From NCBI GenBank assembly GCA_044867645.1, contig JBIOVI010000006.1, forward strand, positions 7,335 through 71,334: a stretch of DNA of 64,000 nt, given 5' to 3'. Source of the DNA: VRUE01 sp044867645 (GTDB taxonomy: Bacteria; Actinomycetota; Thermoleophilia; Solirubrobacterales; 70-9). Below the pieces are notes generated by a model that was given only the letters and a program-made list of their open reading frames with translations, was not told the origin of the DNA and made no database searches. Positions within the stretch are counted from its first letter, which is position 1; each line of letters starts with the position of its first letter. Below, piece by piece: positions 1 to 7,411 of the stretch. Made by a program: the position numbers and the translations under genes.

Positions 1-206
1 TCGATAAGGGCGTGCAGATCCGCATGGGCCAGGCCCACGTGCGACGCTGGACCGACGAGATCTTGCCGCTGCTCAAAGGCGATGAGGACCCACTCGGCGT
101 CGATGACCTCACTACCCATCAGCTGCCGCTGGCGGAAGCCCCGAGCGCCTATTCGATGTTCCAGAAGAAGGAAGACGGGGCGATCAAGGTCGTCCTCAAG
201 CCCTGA
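1..206 (+). CDS. Zinc-dependent alcohol dehydrogenase, C-terminal fragment (cut by window edge)
   Basis: Only the last 67 or so residues are in the window; the reading frame is open from base 3 to a TGA at 204-206. The visible piece (MGQAHVRRW, then LPLAEAPSAYSMF near the end) matches the C-terminal end of medium-chain zinc-dependent alcohol or glutathione-independent formaldehyde dehydrogenases, where the helix reading EAPxAYxxF closes the catalytic domain. Zinc ligands and the Rossmann glycine motif would lie upstream and cannot be checked. It is followed 19 bases later by a small basic protein gene with a strong ribosome binding site, so the two may be co-transcribed. The substrate cannot be inferred from this fragment. 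Confidence 0.7.
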   Translation, partial: DKGVQIRMGQAHVRRWTDEILPLLKGDEDPLGVDDLTTHQLPLAEAPSAYSMFQKKEDGAIKVVLKP

Positions 207-225
207 CTCGAAGGAGGAGATCGCG

Positions 226-345
226 ATGGCCAAAGACCACGGCTCGAGCGTCAAGAACGACAAGCAGTACGAAGGGCTGCGCAAGAAGGGAATGAAGCGT
301 GCCGCCGGTCGCGAGGGCGGCAAGAAGTCAGGGAAGTCGAGCTAG
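226..345 (+). CDS. Small basic lysine/glycine-rich protein (39 aa)
   Basis: ATG at 226 is preceded by a near-perfect ribosome binding site (AAGGAGG at 211-217), which decides this start. The 39-residue product begins MAKDHGSSVKNDKQYEGLRKK and ends in a Lys/Gly/Ser-rich tail (REGGKKSGKSS). It resembles the short DUF7218-type proteins, often loosely labelled plasmid-stabilisation or stress-related in actinobacteria; that assignment is from memory of the N-terminal motif and no function is known to me. The stop codon at 343-345 lies one base before the GTG of the flavin reductase gene, so it probably sits in an operon with it. Too small for domain analysis. Confidence 0.65.
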   Translation: MAKDHGSSVKNDKQYEGLRKKGMKRAAGREGGKKSGKSS

Positions 346-346
346 G

Positions 347-955
347 GTGAAGGCCCTCCTCATCAACTGCACGCTGAAGCCGAGCCCCGAGAAGTCAAAC
401 ACCGAGGCGCTCGCCGAGGTCGTCGCCGACGCGCTGCGCGAGGAAGGCGTCGAGGTGGCATCGGTGCGGGCGGTCGACTACTCGATTCCGCCCGGCGTCG
501 AATCGGAGATGGGCGAGGGCGACGAGTGGCCGGGCATCCGCGCCCAGATCCTCGACTCGGAGATCCTCGTCTTCGCCACCCCGACCTGGCTCGGACGCCC
601 TTCGAGCATCGCCCAGCGAGTGCTGGAGCGGATGGACGCGATGCTCTCCGAGACCGACGACGACGAACGTCCCGTCGCCTACAACCGCGTTGCCGGCGTC
701 GTCGTCACCGGCAACGAGGACGGTGCCCACCACGTCATCTCCGAGGTCTCCGGCGCCCTCGGCGACATCGGCTTCACGATCCCGGGGCAGGCTTGGACCT
801 ACTGGAACAAGGGACCGGGACCGGGCGAGGACTACTCGGAAACCGAGGAGGGCCACGAGTGGTCGCACTCCACTGGCAGGGCCGCCGCAGCGAACCTGCT
901 GGCAGTCGCCCGCGCGCTTGGAAGCAGGCCGATCCCGGCCCCGCCATCCGAATGA
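347..955 (+). CDS. Flavodoxin-fold NAD(P)H-dependent FMN reductase-like protein
   Basis: A 202-residue protein of the flavodoxin/NADPH-dependent FMN reductase superfamily. The N-terminal strand and phosphate-binding loop are visible (ALLINCTLKPSPEKSNT, residues about 3-19), and the second flavin loop appears as FATPTWLGRPSS near residue 80. Family members bind FMN and act as cytosolic quinone, azo or iron reductases; the substrate here is unknown. The GTG start at 347 was chosen because it immediately follows the stop of the preceding small gene and gives a proper first beta strand. The stop codon overlaps the ATG of the topoisomerase IB remnant (ATGA at 952-955), indicating translational coupling in the ancestral operon. 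Confidence 0.8.
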   Translation: MKALLINCTLKPSPEKSNTEALAEVVADALREEGVEVASVRAVDYSIPPGVESEMGEGDEWPGIRAQILDSEILVFATPTWLGRPSSIAQRVLERMDAMLSETDDDERPVAYNRVAGVVVTGNEDGAHHVISEVSGALGDIGFTIPGQAWTYWNKGPGPGEDYSETEEGHEWSHSTGRAAAANLLAVARALGSRPIPAPPSE

Positions 956-1776
956 GCGAACCCGGGTCTCGCCCGCGCGGGCGACTCAGGCGTTCCGACT
1001 GCTCCGGCCCTGGGATCAGCCGCCGCCGTCGCGGCAGCGGCTTCAGCTACCTCGACCCCGAAGGCGGGAGCGTCAAAGACGAGGACACCCTGGCGGATTC
1101 GGGGGCTGGCGATCCCGCCGGCCTGGCGGGATGTCTGGATCTGCGGCGATCCCTACGGCCACATCCAGGCGACGGGCCTCGACGAAGCCGGCCGCAAGCA
1201 GTATCGCTACCACGAGCGCTGGCAATGGCGGGCGGCGCAGCGCAAGTTCGAGTCGATGCGCGAATTCGCGGCGGAGTTGCCACGGCTGCGCCGCGCGGCG
1301 AAAAAGATCTTGCTCTCGAGGGAATGCCGCGCGAGCGCGCCCTGTCCTGTGCGGTTCGTCTGCTCGACCTCGGCTTCTTCCGGATCGGCGGCGAGGAGTA
1401 CGCCGAGAACAACGAGAGCTACGGGGTCGCCACCGTGCTGCGCGAGCACGTCTCGATCCAGGACGGGGAGGTCGTCTTCGATTTCCCAGCGAAGAGCGGC
1501 CAGCGCCGTGCCTGGCGCGACGTCCGCTCCGAGGACGTCAACGCCTACCTGCAAGAGAAGGCCGGTGAGGACGTCTCGGCCAAGGACTTCCGCACCTGGC
1601 ACGGGACCGTGCTCGCCGCGGTCGAGTTGGCGCGGGAGGAAGTGCCAGCTTCCAAGGGCGCCGCGGAGCGCGCGATCCGCGCCGCGGTCAAGCGCGTCGC
1701 CGAGCGTCTCGGCAACACCCCGGCGGTCTGCCGCAGCTCTTACATCGACCCCGGGGTCTTGGAGTTGATCGGGTAG
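952..1776 (+). pseudogene. DNA topoisomerase IB, frameshifted and internally deleted
   Basis: The conceptual product is a bacterial (poxvirus-like) topoisomerase IB, which relaxes supercoils through a 3'-phosphotyrosine intermediate. Recognisable pieces are the N-terminal SDCSGPGISRRRRG, then DVWICGDPYGHIQATG in another frame, then AVRLLDLGFFRIGGEEYAENN, KDFRTWHGT and the active-site region RSSYIDPGV. The reading frame changes near 1095 (about two bases missing after GGCG) and returns near 1303 in the AAAAA run (about one base missing), so the net shift is zero. In addition FDFPAKSGQRRA runs straight into WRDVRSED, lacking about 40 residues that normally separate the catalytic Lys region from this motif. 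Sequencing error could explain the indels but not the deletion. Confidence 0.7.
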
Positions 1777-1823
1777 CTGCGGAGCCTGTGCGGTCGCCTA
1801 TGGCGTTGCCGGATCTCTCAAAA

Positions 1824-1858
<35 letters not shown>

Positions 1859-2127
1859 CAACCGGCAGTCCCGCCCATGCGTTGTCTAAAGCTCCACGGT
1901 CCGCGAAAGTCCATCCCATCGGAGGGATCGACGATTGCCGCGCATCGGCGCGCCTCGGATCCTTCGCTTTCGCCGTGGAGCCGCCGGAAGCGAGTCCCAT
2001 ACTCGGGCTACGCTTGCCCGCGATGGGGCGCGACACGAATCCCGTAGAGCTTCGCTTCGCCGGTTGCACCGACCAGCATGGCGTGGACGCCGAGCTCGAG
2101 CTGACCGCGCTGCCGTAGTGGGGTCTC

Positions 2128-3390
2128 TTGGCGCGCTTGCCCGAAAGCCTTGACGTACTCCGCACGCGGGAGTTCCGGCTCCTTTTCAGTGGGCAGGCGG
2201 TTTCCGTGCTGGGCGATCGCATGGCCGTCGTGGCGCTCGCTTTCTCGGTGCTGGAGATCGGCGGCTCGGCCTTAGACGTCGGGCTCGTGCTGGCCGCGGG
2301 GGCGTTTCCCCTGGTGGCGACCGTGCTGGCGGGCGGCGTGGTCGCCGACCGGGTCTCACGCCAGGCCGTGATGGTGGCCGCGGACCTTGTGCGGGTGGCG
2401 AGCCAGGGCACGATGGCGGTTCTGCTCATAGCGGGAGTGGCAGAGGTGTGGATGCTCGCGCTGGTGGCCGGCGTGACCGGCGCGGCCACCGGCTTCTTCA
2501 GCCCCGCCTCGACCGGTCTGCTGCCCGAGGTTGTCCTCGCAGAGCAGTTGCAACCGGCAAACGGGCTGCGCGCGAGCGCCGGTTCGACGGGTGAGATCCT
2601 CGGCCCGGTTCTGGGCGGTGTGCTGGTCGCCGCTGCCGGAGCGGGCTGGGCTATCGCGATCGACGCCGTGACGTTCGCGGTCAGCGCCGCGTGCCTGGCG
2701 ATGCTGCGGGTTCCGACGCGGGTTGCTGTGCAACGGAGCTCCTTCGTCGCCGACCTGCGTGAGGGCTGGGTCGCCTTTCGGTCGCGCAGGTGGGTCTGGA
2801 CCTTCGTCCTTTACTTCGCGATGGGGAGCCTGCTCTGGGGGACGTGGGGCGCGCTGGGGCCGATCGTCGCCGAGCGCGACCTCGGTGGCGCGGGCGCGTG
2901 GGGCGCCATTCTCGCGGCGGTGGGCGTCGGAGCACTGGCTGGCAGTCTGCTCGCGGCACAGGTCAAACCGAGCCGGCCGCTGTTGTTCGCCGCTCTCGCC
3001 GACGGACTCTTCGCGTTGCCTTTGGCCTTTCTAGCAGCGGCCGCGCCGGTGCCGCTGATCGCCTGCGGCGCGGCGCTGTCCGGCGCAGGGATTGCGCTCG
3101 CGATCTCCGTCTGGGAGTCGACGCTCCAGCGCCACGTCCCCGGCGAGTCGTTGTCCCGGGTCAGCTCTTATGACTGGTTCGGGTCGCTCGCCTTCTACCC
3201 CTTGGGACTCGCAGTCTGGGGTCCGGTCGCGGCGGTCATCGGGGTCAGCGTCTCGCTGTGGCTGGCCTTCGGCCTCGCCGTCGTCCTCACCCTCGCGCTG
3301 ATCAGCGTGCCCGACATCCGCCATCTGCCTGCTACCCCGCCGCCAGCAACGGCAGCGATGGGGAGCCCAGTCGAAAGTCCGACGCCCTAG
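2128..3390 (+). CDS. Major facilitator superfamily efflux transporter
   Basis: A 420-residue protein with about twelve hydrophobic segments, typical of the EntS-like (MFS_3) drug or siderophore exporters. The opening FRLLFSGQAVSVLGDRM and the loop GGVVADRVSRQ (the MFS loop 2-3 motif, GxxADRxxRR-like) support the family. It should act in the inner membrane as a proton-driven exporter; the substrate is unknown. The TTG start at 2128 begins LARLPESLDVLRTREFR, the usual short cytoplasmic lead of this family. It lies between the leftmost tRNA remnant and the arm repeat at 3464, so it is probably cargo of the oldest island. The C-terminal tail is Pro/Ala-rich. Confidence 0.85.
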   Translation: MARLPESLDVLRTREFRLLFSGQAVSVLGDRMAVVALAFSVLEIGGSALDVGLVLAAGAFPLVATVLAGGVVADRVSRQAVMVAADLVRVASQGTMAVLLIAGVAEVWMLALVAGVTGAATGFFSPASTGLLPEVVLAEQLQPANGLRASAGSTGEILGPVLGGVLVAAAGAGWAIAIDAVTFAVSAACLAMLRVPTRVAVQRSSFVADLREGWVAFRSRRWVWTFVLYFAMGSLLWGTWGALGPIVAERDLGGAGAWGAILAAVGVGALAGSLLAAQVKPSRPLLFAALADGLFALPLAFLAAAAPVPLIACGAALSGAGIALAISVWESTLQRHVPGESLSRVSSYDWFGSLAFYPLGLAVWGPVAAVIGVSVSLWLAFGLAVVLTLALISVPDIRHLPATPPPATAAMGSPVESPTP

Positions 3391-3463
3391 CGCCGGGTAC
3401 CGTGCCCCTCGGCGAGCCGATGCCTTCCCGTTACGCAGCTTGTGGGTAATCGCTTGGGAAACG

Positions 3464-3537
3464 GTTTTCGCAGAATCGAACCACGTGGAGATCGGCTGGA
3501 ATCCGTGGGGCACATTGCCCCATTTGTTGCCCCAGCG
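3464..3537. repeat. Right-type arm repeat (TTGCCCCA pair) without core
   Basis: The segment AAACGGTTTTCGCAGAATCG, then CACGTGGAGATCGGCTGG, then TTGCCCCA at 3515-3522 and 3527-3534, is a diverged copy of the arm region found right of the intact cores (8700-8801, 46466-46577). The tRNA core itself is gone. It marks the left end of the toxin-antitoxin mini-island. Confidence 0.7.
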
Positions 3538-3549
3538 ATCGCCTACGGG

Positions 3550-3951
3550 CTAACCAAGACCGCCTGCAATGAAGACATCGGGGAGTTCGGCAAAGCCGCT
3601 TTGATCCAGGCTCACGACCTGCCGCTCGTGGGCTCGTGCCGTCGCGGCAATGATGAGGTCGTGGGCGCCGCGTGGCGTTCCTGTTCGCCGAACATGTGAC
3701 AGCAGAGCGGCATGCGCCTCGGCCACGTTGAGGTCGTAGACCTCGATCGAGACAGCATCGAGAACCCCCGCGACAAAACGTGCGCGCTTCTCCCGCCTGC
3801 GCCCTTTCGCCATCTGAACACCAACTTTCAGCTCCGCCACGGTGATCGCCGCCACCGCGACATCATCGCCGTCGTCGATCACTTCACCCAGCGAATCTCC
3901 CCCGCGCTCGGCCTCGACCAAGACCGTCGTATCGAGGATCAGTCGCGCCAG
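3550..3951 (-). CDS. vapC: PIN-domain toxin, VapC family
   Basis: A PIN-fold ribonuclease of the VapC toxin family, expected to cleave tRNA or rRNA when not bound by its antitoxin. All PIN acidic positions are visible: Asp in LILDTTVLVEAE near the N-terminus, Glu in ITVAELKVG, Asp in RGAHDLIIAATA, and Asp in VVSLDQSGF. The first Asp is lost if translation begins at the TTG at 3921, so the start must lie upstream; the CTG at 3951 gives LARLILDTT, a normal PIN beginning, but no ATG or GTG is available. It overlaps the 3' end of the antitoxin gene, implying coupled translation in a two-gene operon. About 133 residues, normal for the family. Confidence 0.85.
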   Translation of the reverse strand: MARLILDTTVLVEAERGGDSLGEVIDDGDDVAVAAITVAELKVGVQMAKGRRREKRARFVAGVLDAVSIEVYDLNVAEAHAALLSHVRRTGTPRGAHDLIIAATARAHERQVVSLDQSGFAELPDVFIAGGLG

Positions 3952-4190
3952 GGGTCCGTCACCGGCTGCATGCCCTCACGAAGCTCCCGCAGCTCGCCCG
4001 CCCAAGCATCATCGGGCCGGTTCACGCGAAGTGCCTCCTTAAGGGCCCTCCCCGTTCCGCCGCCAGCAGGCCCGATAGTCGCCACAGCGCGACCGTGGCG
4101 CACAACCACGTAGGACTCTCCGCCACGCTCCACGTCGTCCAGAACCTCCGAAAACCGGCGGGAGGCATCAGTCGCACTTAGCTGCTTCAT
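3939..4190 (-). CDS. Phd/YefM-type antitoxin
   Basis: An 83-residue antitoxin. The N-terminus MKQLSATDASRRFSEVLDDV followed by RGGESYVVVRHGRAVATIGP is the classic Phd/YefM DNA-binding fold: the helix that inserts a conserved Ser-Arg-Phe, then the beta hairpin with a charged RHGRAVA strand. The C-terminal 40 residues should wrap the PIN toxin encoded immediately downstream, with which the gene overlaps by 13 bases if the toxin starts at the CTG at 3951. By family precedent the complex represses its own promoter, which would lie in the AT-rich 4191-4215 stretch containing TCAGATTATCAGATTC. This pair is the only coding content of its mini-island. Confidence 0.9.
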   Translation of the reverse strand: MKQLSATDASRRFSEVLDDVERGGESYVVVRHGRAVATIGPAGGGTGRALKEALRVNRPDDAWAGELRELREGMQPVTDPWRD

Positions 4191-4237
4191 GAAATCAGAT
4201 TATCAGATTCATCTGTGTGTTCTGCCCAGCGCTCTCA

Positions 4238-4415
4238 ATGCCCCAGGCGTTGCCCCACGGGCGATTTTGGCACCTATTGTCTACGTTCCCAGAAATGCGA
4301 AAACCCTGCATTTGCGGGGCTTTCGTGAATAGCGGGGGCGAGATTCGAACCTGCGACCTTCGGGTTATGAGCCCGAACCTTGAGATCGGCTGGACTACGT
4401 GGGGCTTCTTGCCCG
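4238..4415 (-). repeat. att block: left arms, hairpin, tRNA core, truncated right arm
   Basis: Left-type arm pair ATGCCCCA (4238-4245) and TTGCCCCA (4250-4257), the hairpin at 4298-4325, and a 47-bp copy of the tRNA-fMet 3' half at 4330-4376 differing from the tRNA at few positions. Downstream GAGATCGGCTGGACTACG and a degenerate CTTCTTGCCCGA represent a shortened right arm. The remaining bases to 4570 hold no gene I can support. Confidence 0.8.
4298..4325 (-). terminator. Relic tRNA-fMet terminator hairpin
   Basis: CGAAAACCCTGCATTTGCGG closes a stem with GGGGCTTTCG; on the minus strand it is followed by a short T run. It occupies the same place relative to the core as the hairpin after the intact tRNA at 52171-52196. 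Confidence 0.6.
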
Positions 4416-4571
4416 AGCTCGGTCCGATCGACCCGCTGCCTCAGCACCGGACCCTGCCCCAAAGAGGGCTACACCATAAGGCGCAGAGGCGCTTCCTCCG
4501 ACAGCCGCTCTTGGGGCCACCGCGTGGACGGCAGGTGCTCCGCAGCGCACCCGTCCGGGCCAGCGCGCGGA

Positions 4572-4595
4572 GGGCCCGCCCCTAGGGGCGGGCCC
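4572..4595 (-). terminator. Perfect 24-bp palindrome downstream of the small secreted protein gene
   Basis: GGGCCCGCCCCT and AGGGGCGGGCCC form a perfect inverted repeat 9 bases past the stop codon of the gene at 4604-4801. No T-tract follows, so it may be a factor-dependent terminator or an mRNA 3' stabiliser. Confidence 0.55.
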
Positions 4596-4603
4596 CAGTC
4601 CTT

Positions 4604-4801
4604 CTACGTGCCCTTGCAGCCAGGAACTGGATCGTTGGACCCAGGGCCGGTGCCGTGGCCGGGCGCATGACACTTGGCGCCAGCGTCGTTCGGGCCCTTG
4701 CTGCTGTTGCCGGGACCAAAGTCCGGGTCGGCGAGGACCGGCGACGCCGGGATGGTTAGAGCCCCAGCAGTGAGGGCCAATGCCAACATCTTCCTACGCA
4801 T
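4604..4801 (-). CDS. Small secreted protein (65 aa)
   Basis: An ATG at 4801 preceded by AAGGAGG a few bases upstream opens a 65-residue protein with a clear Sec signal peptide: MRRK, a hydrophobic stretch LALALTAGALTIPAS, and a probable cleavage after PVLA. The mature part is only about 41 residues, rich in Gly, Pro and Asn, with two cysteines (GAKCHAPGHG and PGCKGT) that could form a disulfide. A longer in-frame start exists upstream, but the strong ribosome binding site and the signal peptide both favour this one. I do not recognise a family. It stands alone and is followed by a strong palindrome. Confidence 0.7.
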   Translation of the reverse strand: MRRKMLALALTAGALTIPASPVLADPDFGPGNSSKGPNDAGAKCHAPGHGTGPGSNDPVPGCKGT

Positions 4802-4922
4802 GGGAACCTCCTTGGCGCTAATCGCGTCCATGCGGGGCTCCCAGCGAAGACCTACAGCGAACCACCCCTCCTCGCTGAACGAGCGAAGGTAGCACCCGTC
4901 CACGCTTCCATGTCAAGGCCCC

Positions 4923-6983
4923 CTACGGTGTGGGCCGTCGGTCCTGCGTCGCCCCGCCCGGCCTCTTTTCCGATCCAGACCCGATGGGAAAGCCTCGCTG
5001 CGCAGCGACTTGCTCGAAGGCCGCAACGACCTGAGGGTCAAATTGCGAGCCGGCGCTGCGGTGTAGCTCTTCGAGAGCTCGCGAGGGACGCATCGCGACG
5101 CTGTAGGGGCGCTCTGAGACCATCGCCGCGTAGGCCTCACACACAGCGACCACCCGCGAGCCGACTGGGATCTGCTCGCCGCGCAAGGAGTCCGGATAGC
5201 CGCTGCCATCCCAGCGCTCGCCGCTCGAGCGAACCAGACGCGCGACCGGCACGAGCGCCGCCGCCGAGGCAATGATCCGCTCGCCGATCAGGGTGTGCTG
5301 GCGAACGAACTCCCACTCGGCCTCCTCGAGCGGGCCTGGCTTGTTCAGGATCGCGTCGGGGATCGCCATCTTTCCTATCCCGTGCAGCTGCGCCGCGCGG
5401 CAGGTCTCGTCGCGCTGCTCGGCCTCCATTTTCAGCTCCTCGGCGACCGCCAGCGCCAGCTCGGCGACATCAACGGCTTGCTCGGCCAACTGCGGCTGGC
5501 GCTCGCGTAGCGCTGTCAGCAGCACGTCACGCGACTGCGAGCCAGCCGAAGTCCGCTCGCCAACCTTGTTCGCGTACATCCGCCGGTCAGCGAGCTGCAT
5601 TGCCTCTTTCACCGAACCGACCTCGCTCGGCAACAGGACGTTGCCCTGCGAGGCCGTGATCGAGAATCCCTCGCCGCGCTCAGAGAGCGCGGCGAGGGCG
5701 CCAGCGATGAGCGCATCGACCTCCGCCGCCGTGCACTCGGCCAGAAGACAGAACTCATCGCCGCCCAGCCGATAGGCGCCGCCCTTCGATGCCGCGAAGA
5801 GCTCCAGTCGCCCGCCGAGGCGTTCCAACAGGGCGTCTCCCGCCGGGTGACCGAAGGTGTCGTTGTAGAGCTTGAAGCCGTCAAGGTCAAAGAGCGCGAA
5901 GAGCCGCAGGAACCCGGCTGCTGCCGGCCGCTTGACCGCGCGCTCCAGATCCAGCATCAGCGCCCTGCGGTTGGGCAGGCCGGTTAGCTCGTCGGTGCGC
6001 GACTCTTGCACGCTGGTGCGGGCTTCCCCCTGGGTCTCACGCAACGAGAGGACCAGCCGCACGACGACCGCGACCAGGGTGAGCAGGGAGATGACTGCCG
6101 CTGCGGTAGGGGCCGTGGTGAATCGTTCGGCTGCCTGAATGCAGATCGCGACCAGGGCCGCGGCGGCCGGTATTGCGATGATCCGCACTGCCCGCGATCG
6201 CAGTGGCTCCGTGGTGCCCGACTCGATCCATGCTGCGCAAGCCACCAGCAGAACACCGCACGGCCAGCCGGCGTCGAGAATCGTGCCTTCGACGTAGGTC
6301 CCCTTGGCGGCCTGCAACAGATAGACGCCGTCGGAGACGGCGAGCAGTAAGAGACCGGCCCCGAGGACTGCCCAACTGCGTCCGGGTCGCCAGCCGGTGA
6401 ACGCGGCAGCGGTTGCCACCATCGTCAACAGGGTCAAGTCGGCGATCGGGTAGGCCAGGTTGGTGGCGACGGCGAGCGTCTGGCCTTCGCTTGAGGCATC
6501 GACGATCGGCCCGAGCGCGAACGCTGCCGCCAGCGCTGCGACGGCAGAACCGACAATTGCGCCGTCCAGCCATCGCGCCATCGGAAAGGCCCCGATCCTC
6601 GCTCGCAGAAGTGAGATCAGCGCCGCATAGGCGAGCGGATAGAAGGCGAGGTAGCCGCCGTCTGCGGGAGAGGGGATTGGCACCGACGCCTGCCCGGCAA
6701 GGACCGCCGCGTAATAGATTTCCCCGCCGGCATAGAGCAGCAAGCCGACGCCAAGGAGTGCCCAGGCAACCCGCTCGTGGCGGACCAGCGCCGCCCGCAG
6801 CAGACAGGCGACGCCGCTCGTCAGCATCAGGGCGCTGTAGATCCAGGTGTTGAAAAGCGCATCGGTGCTGCGACCGCCAAACCCGACCGTGACGTGCGCG
6901 GTGAAGGCGGCGAGCAGGCAGAGGGCGAGGAGGCCGCCAACAAGGACGGTCTTTCGCTCGCGCTGGCTCAGTCCGGATACCAC
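4923..6983 (-). CDS. Membrane GGDEF diguanylate cyclase with degenerate HD-GYP domain
   Basis: A 686-residue c-di-GMP signalling protein. Residues about 1-310 are an N-terminal sensor with roughly nine membrane segments. Residues about 325-490 are a GGDEF domain with the substrate region FDLDGFKLYNDTFGHPAGD and an intact signature RLGGDEFCLL, so diguanylate cyclase activity is expected. Residues about 500-665 match the HD-GYP phosphodiesterase fold (QLHGIGKMAIPDAILNKPG and GERWDGSGYP), but the metal-binding HD is changed to HG, the usual HHE before RWDGSGYP reads SGE, and VADAYDAM reads VCEAYAAM. The second domain is therefore probably catalytically dead and regulatory. The protein is probably a cargo gene of the island between 4.3 and 7.2 kb. 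Confidence 0.88.
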   Translation of the reverse strand: MVSGLSQRERKTVLVGGLLALCLLAAFTAHVTVGFGGRSTDALFNTWIYSALMLTSGVACLLRAALVRHERVAWALLGVGLLLYAGGEIYYAAVLAGQASVPIPSPADGGYLAFYPLAYAALISLLRARIGAFPMARWLDGAIVGSAVAALAAAFALGPIVDASSEGQTLAVATNLAYPIADLTLLTMVATAAAFTGWRPGRSWAVLGAGLLLLAVSDGVYLLQAAKGTYVEGTILDAGWPCGVLLVACAAWIESGTTEPLRSRAVRIIAIPAAAALVAICIQAAERFTTAPTAAAVISLLTLVAVVVRLVLSLRETQGEARTSVQESRTDELTGLPNRRALMLDLERAVKRPAAAGFLRLFALFDLDGFKLYNDTFGHPAGDALLERLGGRLELFAASKGGAYRLGGDEFCLLAECTAAEVDALIAGALAALSERGEGFSITASQGNVLLPSEVGSVKEAMQLADRRMYANKVGERTSAGSQSRDVLLTALRERQPQLAEQAVDVAELALAVAEELKMEAEQRDETCRAAQLHGIGKMAIPDAILNKPGPLEEAEWEFVRQHTLIGERIIASAAALVPVARLVRSSGERWDGSGYPDSLRGEQIPVGSRVVAVCEAYAAMVSERPYSVAMRPSRALEELHRSAGSQFDPQVVAAFEQVAAQRGFPIGSGSEKRPGGATQDRRPTP

Positions 6984-7109
6984 CTCCCAACAATCGGAAC
7001 CTGGGGCGGCAACCTTGACCGGTGAGATCTCTTCTCCGGGGTGAGGAAGCTCTAGCGGCAGGGCGCCCGTTCCCGGCCAGAGTGTGAGCTTTGACCCGAG
7101 AACGAAAAA

Positions 7110-7128
7110 CGCCGCCTCGCGGGCGGCG
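7110..7128 (-). terminator. Rho-independent terminator (minus strand)
   Basis: CGCCGCC TCGCG GGCGGCG forms a 7-bp GC stem; on the minus strand it is followed by TTTTTCG. It lies directly 3' of the decayed tRNA fragment at 7153, the same order as at the intact tRNA. Confidence 0.75.
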
Positions 7129-7152
7129 ATTTAGCTCTGCGCTGGAAGTACC

Positions 7153-7356
7153 GCTAAGGGGATTCGAACCCCGGTTTCCGAACTGAGATATGGATCTCTC
7201 TGACCTTCCAGTTCCCACAAGGAGGTCCGACTATGAGCCCGAATCAGGAGTCCCGCTGGACTACGTGGGGCACGGTTTCAAGCGGTTTTCGCGAGATCGA
7301 GAGCGGCTGGGATCGGCTGAGATCTGTGGGCGTTCCTGCCCCATTTTCTTGCCCCA
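7153..7356 (-). repeat. Decayed att block with complete right arm
   Basis: A T-arm-like piece (GGGGATTCGAACCCC, 7156-7170), an unrelated insertion, then TATGAGCCCGAATC and the right arm GCTGGACTACGTGGGGCACG through the pair TGCCCCA (to 7343) and TTGCCCCA (7349-7356). The intervening bases do not complete a tRNA cloverleaf. It is the left end of the small island carrying the RibD-like gene. The gap 6984-7411 otherwise holds only the terminator at 7110. Confidence 0.65.
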
Positions 7357-7411
7357 GCCGGCGGCGCTCGAACCCCAACGCGGCCGGCGCGTGCTGCGGC
7401 TGGTTGACCCT

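Larger units (their letters stand above)
3464..4376. mobile_element. Mini-island (0.9 kb) carrying only a toxin-antitoxin pair
   Basis: Bounded on the left by a right-type arm repeat (3464-3537) and on the right by a left-type arm pair (4238-4257), a terminator hairpin and a well-kept tRNA core (4330-4376). Between them are only the PIN toxin and its antitoxin. No recombinase is present, so it must have been moved in trans or is a deletion derivative. The boundaries rest on the repeats I can read, not on an excision product. Confidence 0.55.

Noticed and set aside
395..868. Long minus-strand frame opposite the flavin reductase.
   Set aside because: Shadow ORF created by high GC third positions of the real gene.
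4217..4585. Plus-strand frame containing GGEIRTCDLRVMSPNLEIG, resembling integrase C-terminal tails.
   Set aside because: It is the translation of the tRNA core in another frame; no recombinase domain precedes it.
7153..7260. Possible second tRNA gene (GGGGTTCGAATCCCC on the minus strand).
   Set aside because: No matching acceptor or D-arm could be placed; better explained as a decayed att core with an insertion.
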